Shown one piece after another: positions 26,401-33,349 of a stretch of DNA of 64,000 nt. The stretch comes from Idiomarina sp. (GTDB lineage Bacteria > Pseudomonadota > Gammaproteobacteria > Enterobacterales > Alteromonadaceae). Every line of letters begins with the position of its first letter. Within the stretch, counting starts at the first letter, position 1. The notes under the pieces are model-generated. The model saw only the letters and a list, made by a program, of their open reading frames with translations, searched no databases and was not told the DNA's origin. Made by a program: the position numbers and the translations under genes. The stretch is taken from positions 183,989 through 247,988 of the forward strand of contig JAIUMU010000003.1 of NCBI GenBank assembly GCA_022565355.1, written 5' to 3'.

Positions 26401-26553
26401 GTGCTCTTGCTGCATAACAGCACTGGCGTGCACTAGAGAAAATGGCACACTTGGCAATAAAACACACAAAGCAAGCAGCGCGCCGAATAAGACTCGTCTC
26501 GAAGTACCGGATGGCTTTGTTTTCATTTTGCTATCGCAGCAGCTACGATTCAT
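23491..26553 (-). CDS. Propeller-sensor diguanylate cyclase (two-component regulator propeller, Y_Y_Y, GGDEF)
   Basis: 1020 residues. After a leader (VLFGALLALCVLLPSVPFSLVHASA) come many short regulator-propeller repeats (for example DGYLWLATWEGPVRFNGRS, EGHLWAAAEGHGVVRYD, NHRVWVGTSEGLSVF) to about residue 700, then a Y_Y_Y-type domain (PNIYQTW preceded by YTSLPPGDFTFAVRSRYP), one membrane helix (TWWFWTLLVLAVVAAVWLRV, about 810) and a GGDEF domain. The active site is GGEEF and an RxxD I-site (REVD) precedes it by five residues, so it should make c-di-GMP under product control. The periplasmic propeller probably senses a ligand such as a carbohydrate. Start codon uncertain: ATG 26553 or 26526. 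Confidence 0.9.
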   Translation of the reverse strand: MNRSCCDSKMKTKPSGTSRRVLFGALLALCVLLPSVPFSLVHASAVMQQEHSTPSPKSLGDFNKPLIQYAMSHWNTRDGLPHNSVNNITQTPDGYLWLATWEGPVRFNGRSFDVFDDIEALGLPETGVMGITHNPTNNHIYISGPRGGIARFDGELWHPLSAAPGFVFRVAVDHEGHLWAAAEGHGVVRYDTNGNMRQYGVAEGLSSDFAYRVYAMPAQGERDNEVLVGTSNGLSRYNQETDEFEQVSLLLDGQVRDVLQHSSGMLLVASDNGLFFQNEPEQSFQPWPVAIEGTITALEEGAEGALWYGTLTHGVGRLSNRGVSTLGVEQGLPNPHVLDIFRDHEENMWISTHGGLVQLRDALFTSFTRTQGLIGDYVRAITLDNNHRVWVGTSEGLSVFESSAERLFTDIVKDVSVLSLTHDTQNNDDVIYVGAYTAGVLQITNGEITARLGRDEGSSLAEIRALLKLPNSDLLVAGSPLGLFVLRVSPGAIELVRHLDVSDGLINPTVTGLTLAPNGDIWVASTGGISRVYLNGNTTAFEEWQAEAVHIERVSPAQNTFTMKNNGDYTWFGTDRGVLIFAESEYLLARDKNLSATHYWRVLNRNAGLPFDKYFSLTFDFDQNLWLGGSRGVTRVTANSLQAWLAGESNLLQSNHYVETDGMASSQVNTGGPSSALDADGHIWFATAAGVTVIAPEDINQHGVQSPPAVIERAVADSMRLAPNSRLPASTERFEFHYVGLGYRMARHIQYQVRLIGFDDDWIERGNAASAEYTSLPPGDFTFAVRSRYPGGSWSEPATISFSKAPNIYQTWWFWTLLVLAVVAAVWLRVRTLELSRVKLQRLVSEKTAELEALANEDSLTQVGNRRAFDERLFAEIKRAVRTNKRLSVAMLDLDHFKQINDRHMHEVGDQVLQIVAGVIKRTVREVDFVARWGGEEFVILFPEIDCRKAAEVSERVRAAIAAIDFSAIANDLQVTASIGVAEINQQFNHQTLLQQADQALYAAKAAGRNKVVCEEQLTD

Positions 26554-26587
26554 GGTATCGCCTATTTTCCCTAAAAGGTTTCCACAC

Positions 26588-27343
26588 TTACTGCTCGTCT
26601 GGAACAGTTAGAACTAGGGTTACGCGCCTATTTTCGCTGCGCCCTTCAGCATTATTATTATCTGCTATTGGCATACTATCGGCATAACCGATTGCTCGCA
26701 AGCGTGTTGGCGCAATCTCATTATCAATCAAATAACGTACCACATAAGTTGCCCGGGCCGCCGATAATTCCCAATTACTTGGGAACTGCGCCGTATTAAT
26801 AGGCACACTATCAGTGTGCCCCTCAATACTAATATTATAGGCACTACGGTTCAGCAACTCGATAATCGGATGCATTACTTGATCAGCACTCTCACCAATA
26901 AATTCTGCTTCGCCACTGCGAAAGAGAATCTGATCATTTAGGCGAATATTTAAGCTTCCTGGGCTCGAAGAAATATCCACCATATCGCTTAATCCGGCCT
27001 CAGAAAACTCACTCGTAAGCGAAGTGCCAATGCTTGTTAATTCCTGCTCTGTTGCTGAATTTGGATCAATGCCGAGCACTCTCATCAACGCATTCGCGCG
27101 GTTCACTTGCTCACGTTCCGCTGGTGAACCACTGAAATCAGCATTCGCGAGCAATACCACAAAAAGTATCAGCAACAAGGTAATAATATCCATATAAGTG
27201 GTTACCCACTCTTCATCCTCCTGAGAAGGGATATCATCAATACCAGCAAAATTCTGCCTACGGATTGTTTCCGCAGCAGCTTCGCGATCTTGCCGCAGCG
27301 CTTCGCTTTGCGCCGCTATTGAACTCGGTTTACCAAATCTCAT
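26588..27343 (-). CDS. MotB-type stator / OmpA-domain protein
   Basis: 251 residues: a cytoplasmic N-terminus, one membrane helix with the proton- or ion-carrying Asp (TYMDIITLLLILFVVLL), a linker, and a C-terminal OmpA-like peptidoglycan-binding domain (ISIEGHTDSVPINTAQFPSNWELSAARATYVVRYLI). It pairs with the MotA-type gene upstream, whose stop it overlaps by four bases. Such pairs drive flagellar rotation, but no other flagellar gene is in the window, so it may be an accessory stator. Ion type (H+ or Na+) not assignable by eye. Confidence 0.9.
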   Translation of the reverse strand: MRFGKPSSIAAQSEALRQDREAAAETIRRQNFAGIDDIPSQEDEEWVTTYMDIITLLLILFVVLLANADFSGSPAEREQVNRANALMRVLGIDPNSATEQELTSIGTSLTSEFSEAGLSDMVDISSSPGSLNIRLNDQILFRSGEAEFIGESADQVMHPIIELLNRSAYNISIEGHTDSVPINTAQFPSNWELSAARATYVVRYLIDNEIAPTRLRAIGYADSMPIADNNNAEGRSENRRVTLVLTVPDEQ

Positions 27344-28191
27344 GCGAACGGGCTCTTTTTGGGTGTATCCAATTGCTCTTTAAATTTCTTCTTGCCGTTG
27401 CCGTTACCCGGGCCTTTTCCACCAATATTGAGTTCATCTTCAACATGAGCAAAGAAAGTAGATAAATATTCTCGGATGTAACTCGGGTTGCGCCCTTTGG
27501 CAATCAGCATCACCCCTTCACGAATCATATTCATGAGCTGCACACGGCGCTCGGTTCTGCGCTCAAATTTAATCGCGATTGGTTTGAAGAATAAATTTGC
27601 GAGTGCTACACCATACAAGGTAGTAAGCAAGGCAAAGGCCATATCGCTGCCAATTTGCGCCATATTGCTTTCACCCATACCCTGGAGCATATTCACTAAA
27701 CCTACCAAAGTACCCAACATGCCGAATGCCGGCGCAAACATGGCCATGGTGCGATAAATTTGCGCTTCAGCCTTTTCACGAATCTTCATTTTTACAATGC
27801 GCCACTCCAGCAATTCCGACATATCTTGGTGCGGCGTATTATTAATTAAGAGTTCTAAACCAGTGCGCAGAAATGGGTTTTTCACTTGCTCGAGCTGGTC
27901 TTCTACCTTTATTAAATTACCCTGCACTAACTGGCGCGCTACATTCACCAGCTCCTGTTGATCATCTTGCGCATAGAGCTTTTCGTTTTTCAGTACAATC
28001 CACAGCACTTTGAATACATTCACTACTTCACGTAGCGGGTACGCCAGCAAAGTGGCGGCAAAAGTACCACCCAGCACTACAGCCAAGCCCGGTAAATTAA
28101 CAAAGCTCCACGCATCTTCTGAGGTAAAGAAAATTGCCGAGAATACGATGGCCATGCCGGAAAGCATGCCGATTAAAGTAGATAAATTCAT
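27340..28191 (-). CDS. MotA/PomA-type stator protein
   Basis: 283 residues with four membrane segments: two at the N-terminus (LIGMLSGMAIVFSAIFF and FVNLPGLAVVLGGTFAATLLAY) and two after the large cytoplasmic loop (MFAPAFGMLGTLVGLVNML and MAFALLTTLYGVALANLFF). The loop carries the charged residues that contact the rotor. C-terminal tail is Lys/Gly rich (GGKGPGNGNGKKKFKEQ). Forms the ion channel with the overlapping MotB-type protein. Upstream 226 bases separate it from the divergent dbpA. Confidence 0.9.
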   Translation of the reverse strand: MNLSTLIGMLSGMAIVFSAIFFTSEDAWSFVNLPGLAVVLGGTFAATLLAYPLREVVNVFKVLWIVLKNEKLYAQDDQQELVNVARQLVQGNLIKVEDQLEQVKNPFLRTGLELLINNTPHQDMSELLEWRIVKMKIREKAEAQIYRTMAMFAPAFGMLGTLVGLVNMLQGMGESNMAQIGSDMAFALLTTLYGVALANLFFKPIAIKFERRTERRVQLMNMIREGVMLIAKGRNPSYIREYLSTFFAHVEDELNIGGKGPGNGNGKKKFKEQLDTPKKSPFA

Positions 28192-28417
28192 GACATCCCA
28201 TGTTTTTTTACAGCAATTAACGCTTATTGCTCAGTATATTAAGATCAACCACTAACCAACCTGATACACATCAAACAAACTCACGTTCTGCCCTACATTC
28301 ATTCACCGTGATAATGCAAGCAGTAACGCTGAGATGTGCGTATAATGTGCATATTATTATCGTCCAAAGGCCATTTTTCTTTAATTTCGGCGTTGGTACC
28401 ACGGCCAAGGAACTTAT

Positions 28418-29785
28418 ATGTCTAGTGAATCGAATTTCTCATCATTAACGTTGCATCCCGCGTTATTAGAAACCCTATCTGAGCGTAATTTTCAGCAGAT
28501 GACCCCAGTGCAAGAGCAATCTTTGCCAGCTATTTTGGCGGGCCAAGATTGTATTATCCAAGCCCGAACAGGCTCTGGGAAAACCGCGGCGTTTGCACTC
28601 GGCTTGCTGCAAAAACTGGTGGTAGATCGTTTTCGCGTGCAAAGCTTAGTACTCTGCCCCACGCGTGAGCTAGCCGATCAGGTTGCGGAAGAAATTCGTA
28701 CGCTTGCCCGTGGTATTCACAATATCAAAGTGCTTACCCTGTGTGGTGGTGTGCCGCAGCGAGCACAAATAATTTCCCTTGAGCATGGTGCCCACATTTT
28801 AGTAGGCACCCCAGGGCGTGTGCTTGATCACTTGCAAAATCAACGTATCGATTTTTCTGAACTAACCACACTTGTGCTCGATGAAGCCGATCGAATGCTG
28901 GAAATGGGCTTTCAAACCGAGCTACAAAGCATTACTAAGGTGTTGCCGGCGCAACGGCAAACCTTATTACTAAGCGCCACCTACCCTGAACAAATTGAAC
29001 AACTAGCCGCGAAATTATTGCATGATGTGCAGCACATTAAAGTGCAAGAGCAGCGGGATGAAGCAGAGGTACTAAAGCCACAAATTACCCAAGTGTATTA
29101 TGAGCTAGGTGCCGCGCAACGAGATGAGGCGGTGAAGCGCATCGTGCAACACCATCAAAGCGAGCGTTGCGTAGTGTTCTGTAACACCAAACGAGTTACC
29201 CAAGCATTAGCGGATAGCTTAATTGCGCAAGGCTACAGTGCCTTAGCTTTGCATGGCGATTTAGAACAAAAAGATCGCGATCAAGCGCTGGTACAGTTTA
29301 ATAATGGCAGTGCCCGCATTTTAGTAGCTACCGATGTGGCCGCCCGCGGCCTCGATATTGCTGAGCTCGATTTAGTAATCAATGCTGAAGTGGCACATGA
29401 TAGTGATACCCACACCCACCGCATTGGCCGCACAGGCCGAGCGGGTGCAGAAGGCTTAGCGGTAACCATCGTAGGCTCTGGGGAAAAAGCACCAGAGAAG
29501 TTACAACCACTCCCTCCGGTGCAGCTACTTACTCAACCACCACTTACCGCCAGTATGGTTACCGTGCAAATTATGGGCGGTAAAAAACATAAACTGCGCC
29601 CAGGCGATATCGTGGGGGCGCTTACTAAAGATGACCAAGTGCCATTTACCAGTATCGGCAAAATTAAAGTATTGGCTGGCTGGAGTTATGTGGCCGTTGC
29701 CAACGATAAGCAACGCGTGGCGCTGCATATCTTTAACAACAGTAAATTGAAGGGCCGCAGCTTTAGGGCTTTTGTACTGCGTTAA
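28418..29785 (+). CDS. dbpA: DEAD-box RNA helicase DbpA
   Basis: 455 residues with all helicase motifs: Q motif (MTPVQEQSLPAILAGQD), Walker A ARTGSGKTAAF, PTREL, TPGR, DEAD (VLDEADRMLEMGF), SAT, ARGLD and HRIGRTGRAG. The C-terminal 75 residues match the DbpA RNA-binding domain (VTVQIMGGKKHKLRPGDIVGAL...IGKIKV), which recognises hairpin 92 of 23S rRNA. Role: late 50S subunit assembly. Its last 23 bases overlap the 3' end of the convergent gene at 29763. Confidence 0.95.
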   Translation: MSSESNFSSLTLHPALLETLSERNFQQMTPVQEQSLPAILAGQDCIIQARTGSGKTAAFALGLLQKLVVDRFRVQSLVLCPTRELADQVAEEIRTLARGIHNIKVLTLCGGVPQRAQIISLEHGAHILVGTPGRVLDHLQNQRIDFSELTTLVLDEADRMLEMGFQTELQSITKVLPAQRQTLLLSATYPEQIEQLAAKLLHDVQHIKVQEQRDEAEVLKPQITQVYYELGAAQRDEAVKRIVQHHQSERCVVFCNTKRVTQALADSLIAQGYSALALHGDLEQKDRDQALVQFNNGSARILVATDVAARGLDIAELDLVINAEVAHDSDTHTHRIGRTGRAGAEGLAVTIVGSGEKAPEKLQPLPPVQLLTQPPLTASMVTVQIMGGKKHKLRPGDIVGALTKDDQVPFTSIGKIKVLAGWSYVAVANDKQRVALHIFNNSKLKGRSFRAFVLR

Positions 29786-30368
29786 AAAGCTCGCTTTGAT
29801 ACAAGTAAACCGTATCTCCTAATGGCGAATCATCGTGATCAGACGCCACCGCTGCGGCAATAATTTGCACAGGCCCAGAATGATTTTCCGGTGCGCGCCA
29901 GCGCACCATCCACTGGGTGTACATATCGCCCGTATCGGCATCCTCCTGAGAAGGTTTGGGTGCGCTATGCCCCACATAGCTCACTCGCGCCAAGCTATCA
30001 ACGCGCTGTAAGTTCCCAGCCGCAAGTTCACCCACACTAGTTAACTCTTCCTGCGCTTCTGAAGCCGGAGATACCACAGCGAGCTGAAACCCACCCGCCC
30101 TATGCTCCGAATCGATTAACAGTACCTTCAATTCATACACCGCCCCAGGAGTAGCTTGCGTTGGGTACCCGGTAACAAACAAGCCACTTCGCTTGGTAGG
30201 TTCTGCACCCGCGAAATGGCATTGTCCGCAATCTGGTTCACCGTGCATACCCGTGTGGCCCGGCGGTGGGCCTTCAGGATGTGCATATACAGGGAAAATT
30301 ACAGCAGCAAATAACCCTAGCCCTAAAATTTGCATCCATTTTAGCCACTGAGCACGCCATTGAATCAT
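29763..30368 (-). CDS. Exported choice-of-anchor V domain protein with one CXXCH motif
   Basis: 201 residues. A hydrophobic leader (MQILGLGLFAAVIFPVYAHPEG) suggests export. Residues 47-51 are CGQCH, a c-type heme-binding motif, followed by the pattern of the 'choice-of-anchor V' family (GYPTQATPGAVYELKVLLIDSE.RAGGFQLAVVSP) and the family's typical end (AAVASDHDDSPLGDTVYLYQ). Members often stand next to redox or copper proteins, but the function is not established. It follows the Vgb-like gene by 37 bases and is probably cotranscribed with it. Only the distal His of any heme axial pair is unknown. Confidence 0.75.
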   Translation of the reverse strand: MIQWRAQWLKWMQILGLGLFAAVIFPVYAHPEGPPPGHTGMHGEPDCGQCHFAGAEPTKRSGLFVTGYPTQATPGAVYELKVLLIDSEHRAGGFQLAVVSPASEAQEELTSVGELAAGNLQRVDSLARVSYVGHSAPKPSQEDADTGDMYTQWMVRWRAPENHSGPVQIIAAAVASDHDDSPLGDTVYLYQSELFNAVQKP

Positions 30369-30405
30369 GCTGTAAACCTTCTTTTAGTGATCATGTTCTT
30401 GCGGA

Positions 30406-31413
30406 TTAATCGGATATCTTTGCTTGCCCAATAGTGTTCTTATCGGTACCGAACCAAATGCTATTGGTGTCCTCATCGTACACCATATGCCGCACTGTAC
30501 CGGCTCCGCTTGGTACTTCGAACAAATCACTCCAGGTTTCTGATGCGGTATCAAAAGCTACAAATCGATTGGGCTGCACTCCGGTTTCCACCACCCAAAA
30601 ATGCTGTTTTGCATCCATGGCCACTGCATAGGGCCGCGAACTTTCGCCAGCGGGCATTTGCCATTCGCCAAACATACCGCTCTCGGGGTTAAAGCTACCA
30701 ATGTAACCTGCAGCATAATCACCAAACCACACCGTACCGTTTTCTGCCACCGCTAATCTTCGAATTCTTGCAGCTTCCCGTGGTACTTCAATCTCAACTA
30801 ATTCGCCATCGCGAACGGTAGCAATTTGATTAGTGCCTAACATTACTACCCAAGGTTCATCGTTATGAACAACAATTCCATATGGCCGCGCCCGTGGCGT
30901 TGTTACCTCGTACATGGTGAAGGTTTCCGCTGCCGTATCAAAATAACCAATACGATTACCACCTTGCTCGGTAAACCAAATATTACCGCGGCTATCCCAA
31001 TCCATAGTATGCACATCGCGAGGGCCATCACCCGGCGGGGTGAATTTGCTAATCTCGCCATTTTCCGGGTTCACTAAGCCAATGTGCGCGGCACGATTAC
31101 CGGCATACCATGCACCGCGATGATCTGATATTACCGTATGAGGCCCAGCACCATCTTGCAAAGCAAACTTATGGAACTCGCCAGTAGAGGGGATGAGTTG
31201 CCCAACATAATGCGTTCTTTGTCCTACAAACCAAATGAGATCTTCACCACCAACCCAAGGATCACGAGATCTTGGCCCCTCATAAGGAACGTTCCATTCG
31301 TTTATTTCAAGTTGCGGGCCTACCGCTTGCTCATTGCTGCCATGGTGATCGGAAAGTACAGGGAATGCCGCAAAACTTACCGTGAGTAGAGCTGCACTAA
31401 ATAGTTTATTCAT
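30406..31413 (-). CDS. Secreted Vgb-like (streptogramin-lyase-family) beta-propeller protein
   Basis: 335 residues with a signal peptide (MNKLFSAALLTVSFAAFPVLS). The rest is a six- or seven-bladed propeller of repeats such as GNIWFTEQGGNRIGYFD, GAWYAGNRAAHIGLVNPE, GTVWFGDYAAGYIGSFNPE and QHFWVVETGVQPNRFVAFD, the pattern of virginiamycin B lyase. True Vgb is cytoplasmic and opens streptogramin B; this exported version beside a CXXCH protein more likely has another role, perhaps binding a ligand or electron partner. A GGAGGT ribosome-binding site precedes the ATG. Confidence 0.8.
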   Translation of the reverse strand: MNKLFSAALLTVSFAAFPVLSDHHGSNEQAVGPQLEINEWNVPYEGPRSRDPWVGGEDLIWFVGQRTHYVGQLIPSTGEFHKFALQDGAGPHTVISDHRGAWYAGNRAAHIGLVNPENGEISKFTPPGDGPRDVHTMDWDSRGNIWFTEQGGNRIGYFDTAAETFTMYEVTTPRARPYGIVVHNDEPWVVMLGTNQIATVRDGELVEIEVPREAARIRRLAVAENGTVWFGDYAAGYIGSFNPESGMFGEWQMPAGESSRPYAVAMDAKQHFWVVETGVQPNRFVAFDTASETWSDLFEVPSGAGTVRHMVYDEDTNSIWFGTDKNTIGQAKISD

Positions 31414-31604
31414 CCTACAGTACCTCCAACGTAACCTTGTATAATCAAAAGCAATTAATGTGCTAATTTAGTATGAATTAACTATATGCACTGCAAGCAA
31501 TAATGAGCGTTAAGAAAACGCAAAAAATCGACGATTGAGCGTATTTAACGCATTATTCTGCTTGAATTAAGCTCATCCATACTAAAACAATAAGGAAAAC
31601 GGCA

Positions 31605-32222
31605 ATGAAGTTATACGAAATGGCGATCGCGCCAAACCCTAGGCGGGTAAGAATGTTTCTTGCTGAGAAAGGGTTGCTAAACAAAGTGCAGCGTGTAGAA
31701 CTTGATTTGCAAAAAGGCGATAACTTGAAGCCTGATTTTGTTGCCAAAAACCCGATGAAGAAAGTGCCGATGCTAGAGCTAGATGATGGTACCTGCATTA
31801 GCGAAACCATGGCCATTTGCCGCTATTTCGAAGAGGCTCACCCAGAAACACAATCGTTACTAGGCGACACGGCAGTTGAAAAAGCACAGATTGAACAATG
31901 GCTCCGTTGGATCGATTTCTACCTGTTTTTGCCCACCGGAATGAGCTTCCAACACGGCAGCGGCTACTTTAACGACCGCATGAATTGCATTAAAGAATGG
32001 GCGCAAGATTGCCATGCGAAGGTGGTAGAGTTTTTTGATTTTCTGGAAAACCATTTATCCACTAACGATTATATTTGTTGCCAACGATTCACTGCCGCAG
32101 ATATCAATGCCTACACAACCGTGCAGTTTGCCAAGGTAATTGGGGTACGAATCAGCTCAGAGCAACCACATCTGCAGGAATGGCACGATCGCATTAACCA
32201 ACGTGATACTGCAAGCGTATAG
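31605..32222 (+). CDS. Glutathione S-transferase family protein
   Basis: 205 residues: N-terminal thioredoxin-like domain (MKLYEMAIAPNPRRVRMFLAEKG) with the cis-Pro region KKVPMLELDDGTCISETMAICRYFEE, then the all-helical domain with the N-capping Asp in TAADINAYTTVQFA. The usual catalytic Ser/Tyr position is near IAPNPRR, close to the plant/bacterial zeta-like and 'stringent starvation' relatives. Substrate unknown. Single gene; it converges with the YeiH-type exporter, whose stop is four bases away. Confidence 0.9.
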   Translation: MKLYEMAIAPNPRRVRMFLAEKGLLNKVQRVELDLQKGDNLKPDFVAKNPMKKVPMLELDDGTCISETMAICRYFEEAHPETQSLLGDTAVEKAQIEQWLRWIDFYLFLPTGMSFQHGSGYFNDRMNCIKEWAQDCHAKVVEFFDFLENHLSTNDYICCQRFTAADINAYTTVQFAKVIGVRISSEQPHLQEWHDRINQRDTASV

Positions 32223-32226
32223 GGCT

Positions 32227-33207
32227 CTAAGCCAAAATCCAGCCGAGCGATGCGACCGAAATGAGCACCCATAATAGTGTTGCCAAAAGCATCGGTTTAA
32301 AGCCTGCTTGGCGAATGGTATGTAATGAAAGCGAAGCCCCCACTAAGTACAAGCAAACCACCAACAAGCGCTTCGCCCAGGTGAATATTTCACTATAAAT
32401 GGCTTCGCCTTGCGGTAGTAAGTTAGCAATCACTATCGCTAGAATGTAAAGAATAATGAAGGTTGGTATCAGTTGTGGCTTATGGCTAGAAATTGCCGTG
32501 GTACCCTCCTCGCTGCCAGCGTGCTCAAGTTTTCGCGCTTGCAAGCGCTGATAAATATAAGCGGCTAACACTGCCACTGGCGCAATCGCTAAAGCCCGCA
32601 ACAACTTTACCGATGTAGCCGTTTCCAATGAGGCGGCATTAAACACTTCGGCAGCACCCACTACCGAAGAGGTATCATGAATAGCAATTGCCGCCCAGAT
32701 ACCAAATTGCTCGGGTGTGAGCTGCAAATAATGGCCAATCCACGGGAAAATCAACAGCGCTGCAGCGTTCAACACAAACACGCAACCCAGCGCTACCGCG
32801 ATCTGGTTTGGTTTTGCCTGAATCGCTGGCGCTACTGCAGCAATGGCGCTACCGCCACAAATCGCAGTACCCGAACCAATTAAGGCAGCGGTTTTCTGAT
32901 CCATGTGCAGCACCCGCGCAACACCAAGCGCCAGCACCAAGGTAAGCAGAATAAAAACAACAATCATGGGTAAGCTCGTTAATGCTGCCGATTTTGCCGC
33001 CGCAAAACTCACACCGAAGCCCAAACCCACAATCGAGATCGCCAATAGTTTCTTCACCCATTTGCTTGGGTTCACTTGCGACGGTACCCATTTAAGTAAT
33101 GCCATAGCCACGCCAAGCACAAGTGCCAGCGCAGAAGATATCAGTGGGGTTAAACACAGCAAACCAATGAAGACAAAGATAATGTGTTTGAGGGCAATAA
33201 CTTGCAT
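32227..33207 (-). CDS. YeiH/YadS-family membrane protein (putative sulfate exporter)
   Basis: 326 residues with about ten membrane segments. Family features are the paired repeats around ALIGSGTAICGGSAIAAVAPAIQAK and WAAIAIHDTSSVVGAAEVF. The family (UPF0324, YeiH) is annotated as putative sulfate exporters from genetic context in other bacteria; the substrate is not proven. The loop between helices contains KLEHAGSEEG. It has no operon partner here; the sulfur loci are far away. Confidence 0.87.
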   Translation of the reverse strand: MQVIALKHIIFVFIGLLCLTPLISSALALVLGVAMALLKWVPSQVNPSKWVKKLLAISIVGLGFGVSFAAAKSAALTSLPMIVVFILLTLVLALGVARVLHMDQKTAALIGSGTAICGGSAIAAVAPAIQAKPNQIAVALGCVFVLNAAALLIFPWIGHYLQLTPEQFGIWAAIAIHDTSSVVGAAEVFNAASLETATSVKLLRALAIAPVAVLAAYIYQRLQARKLEHAGSEEGTTAISSHKPQLIPTFIILYILAIVIANLLPQGEAIYSEIFTWAKRLLVVCLYLVGASLSLHTIRQAGFKPMLLATLLWVLISVASLGWILA

Positions 33208-33349
33208 GCAGATCCTTGTTGTTTTCTGCTGTTAGCGTTCAGCTTCTAGTATTTACGGCAGAGCGCAAACATATTCGCATTCCCATGCAGGAAATGATAC
33301 AAAATCAGCTAGTTTGATACTAATTTCACCATAAAATCGGATGCTTATC

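Noticed and set aside
30406-31413. Calling the propeller gene a streptogramin resistance gene (vgb)
   Set aside because: The signal peptide and heme-motif neighbour do not fit a cytoplasmic lyase, and the catalytic residues could not be confirmed by eye.
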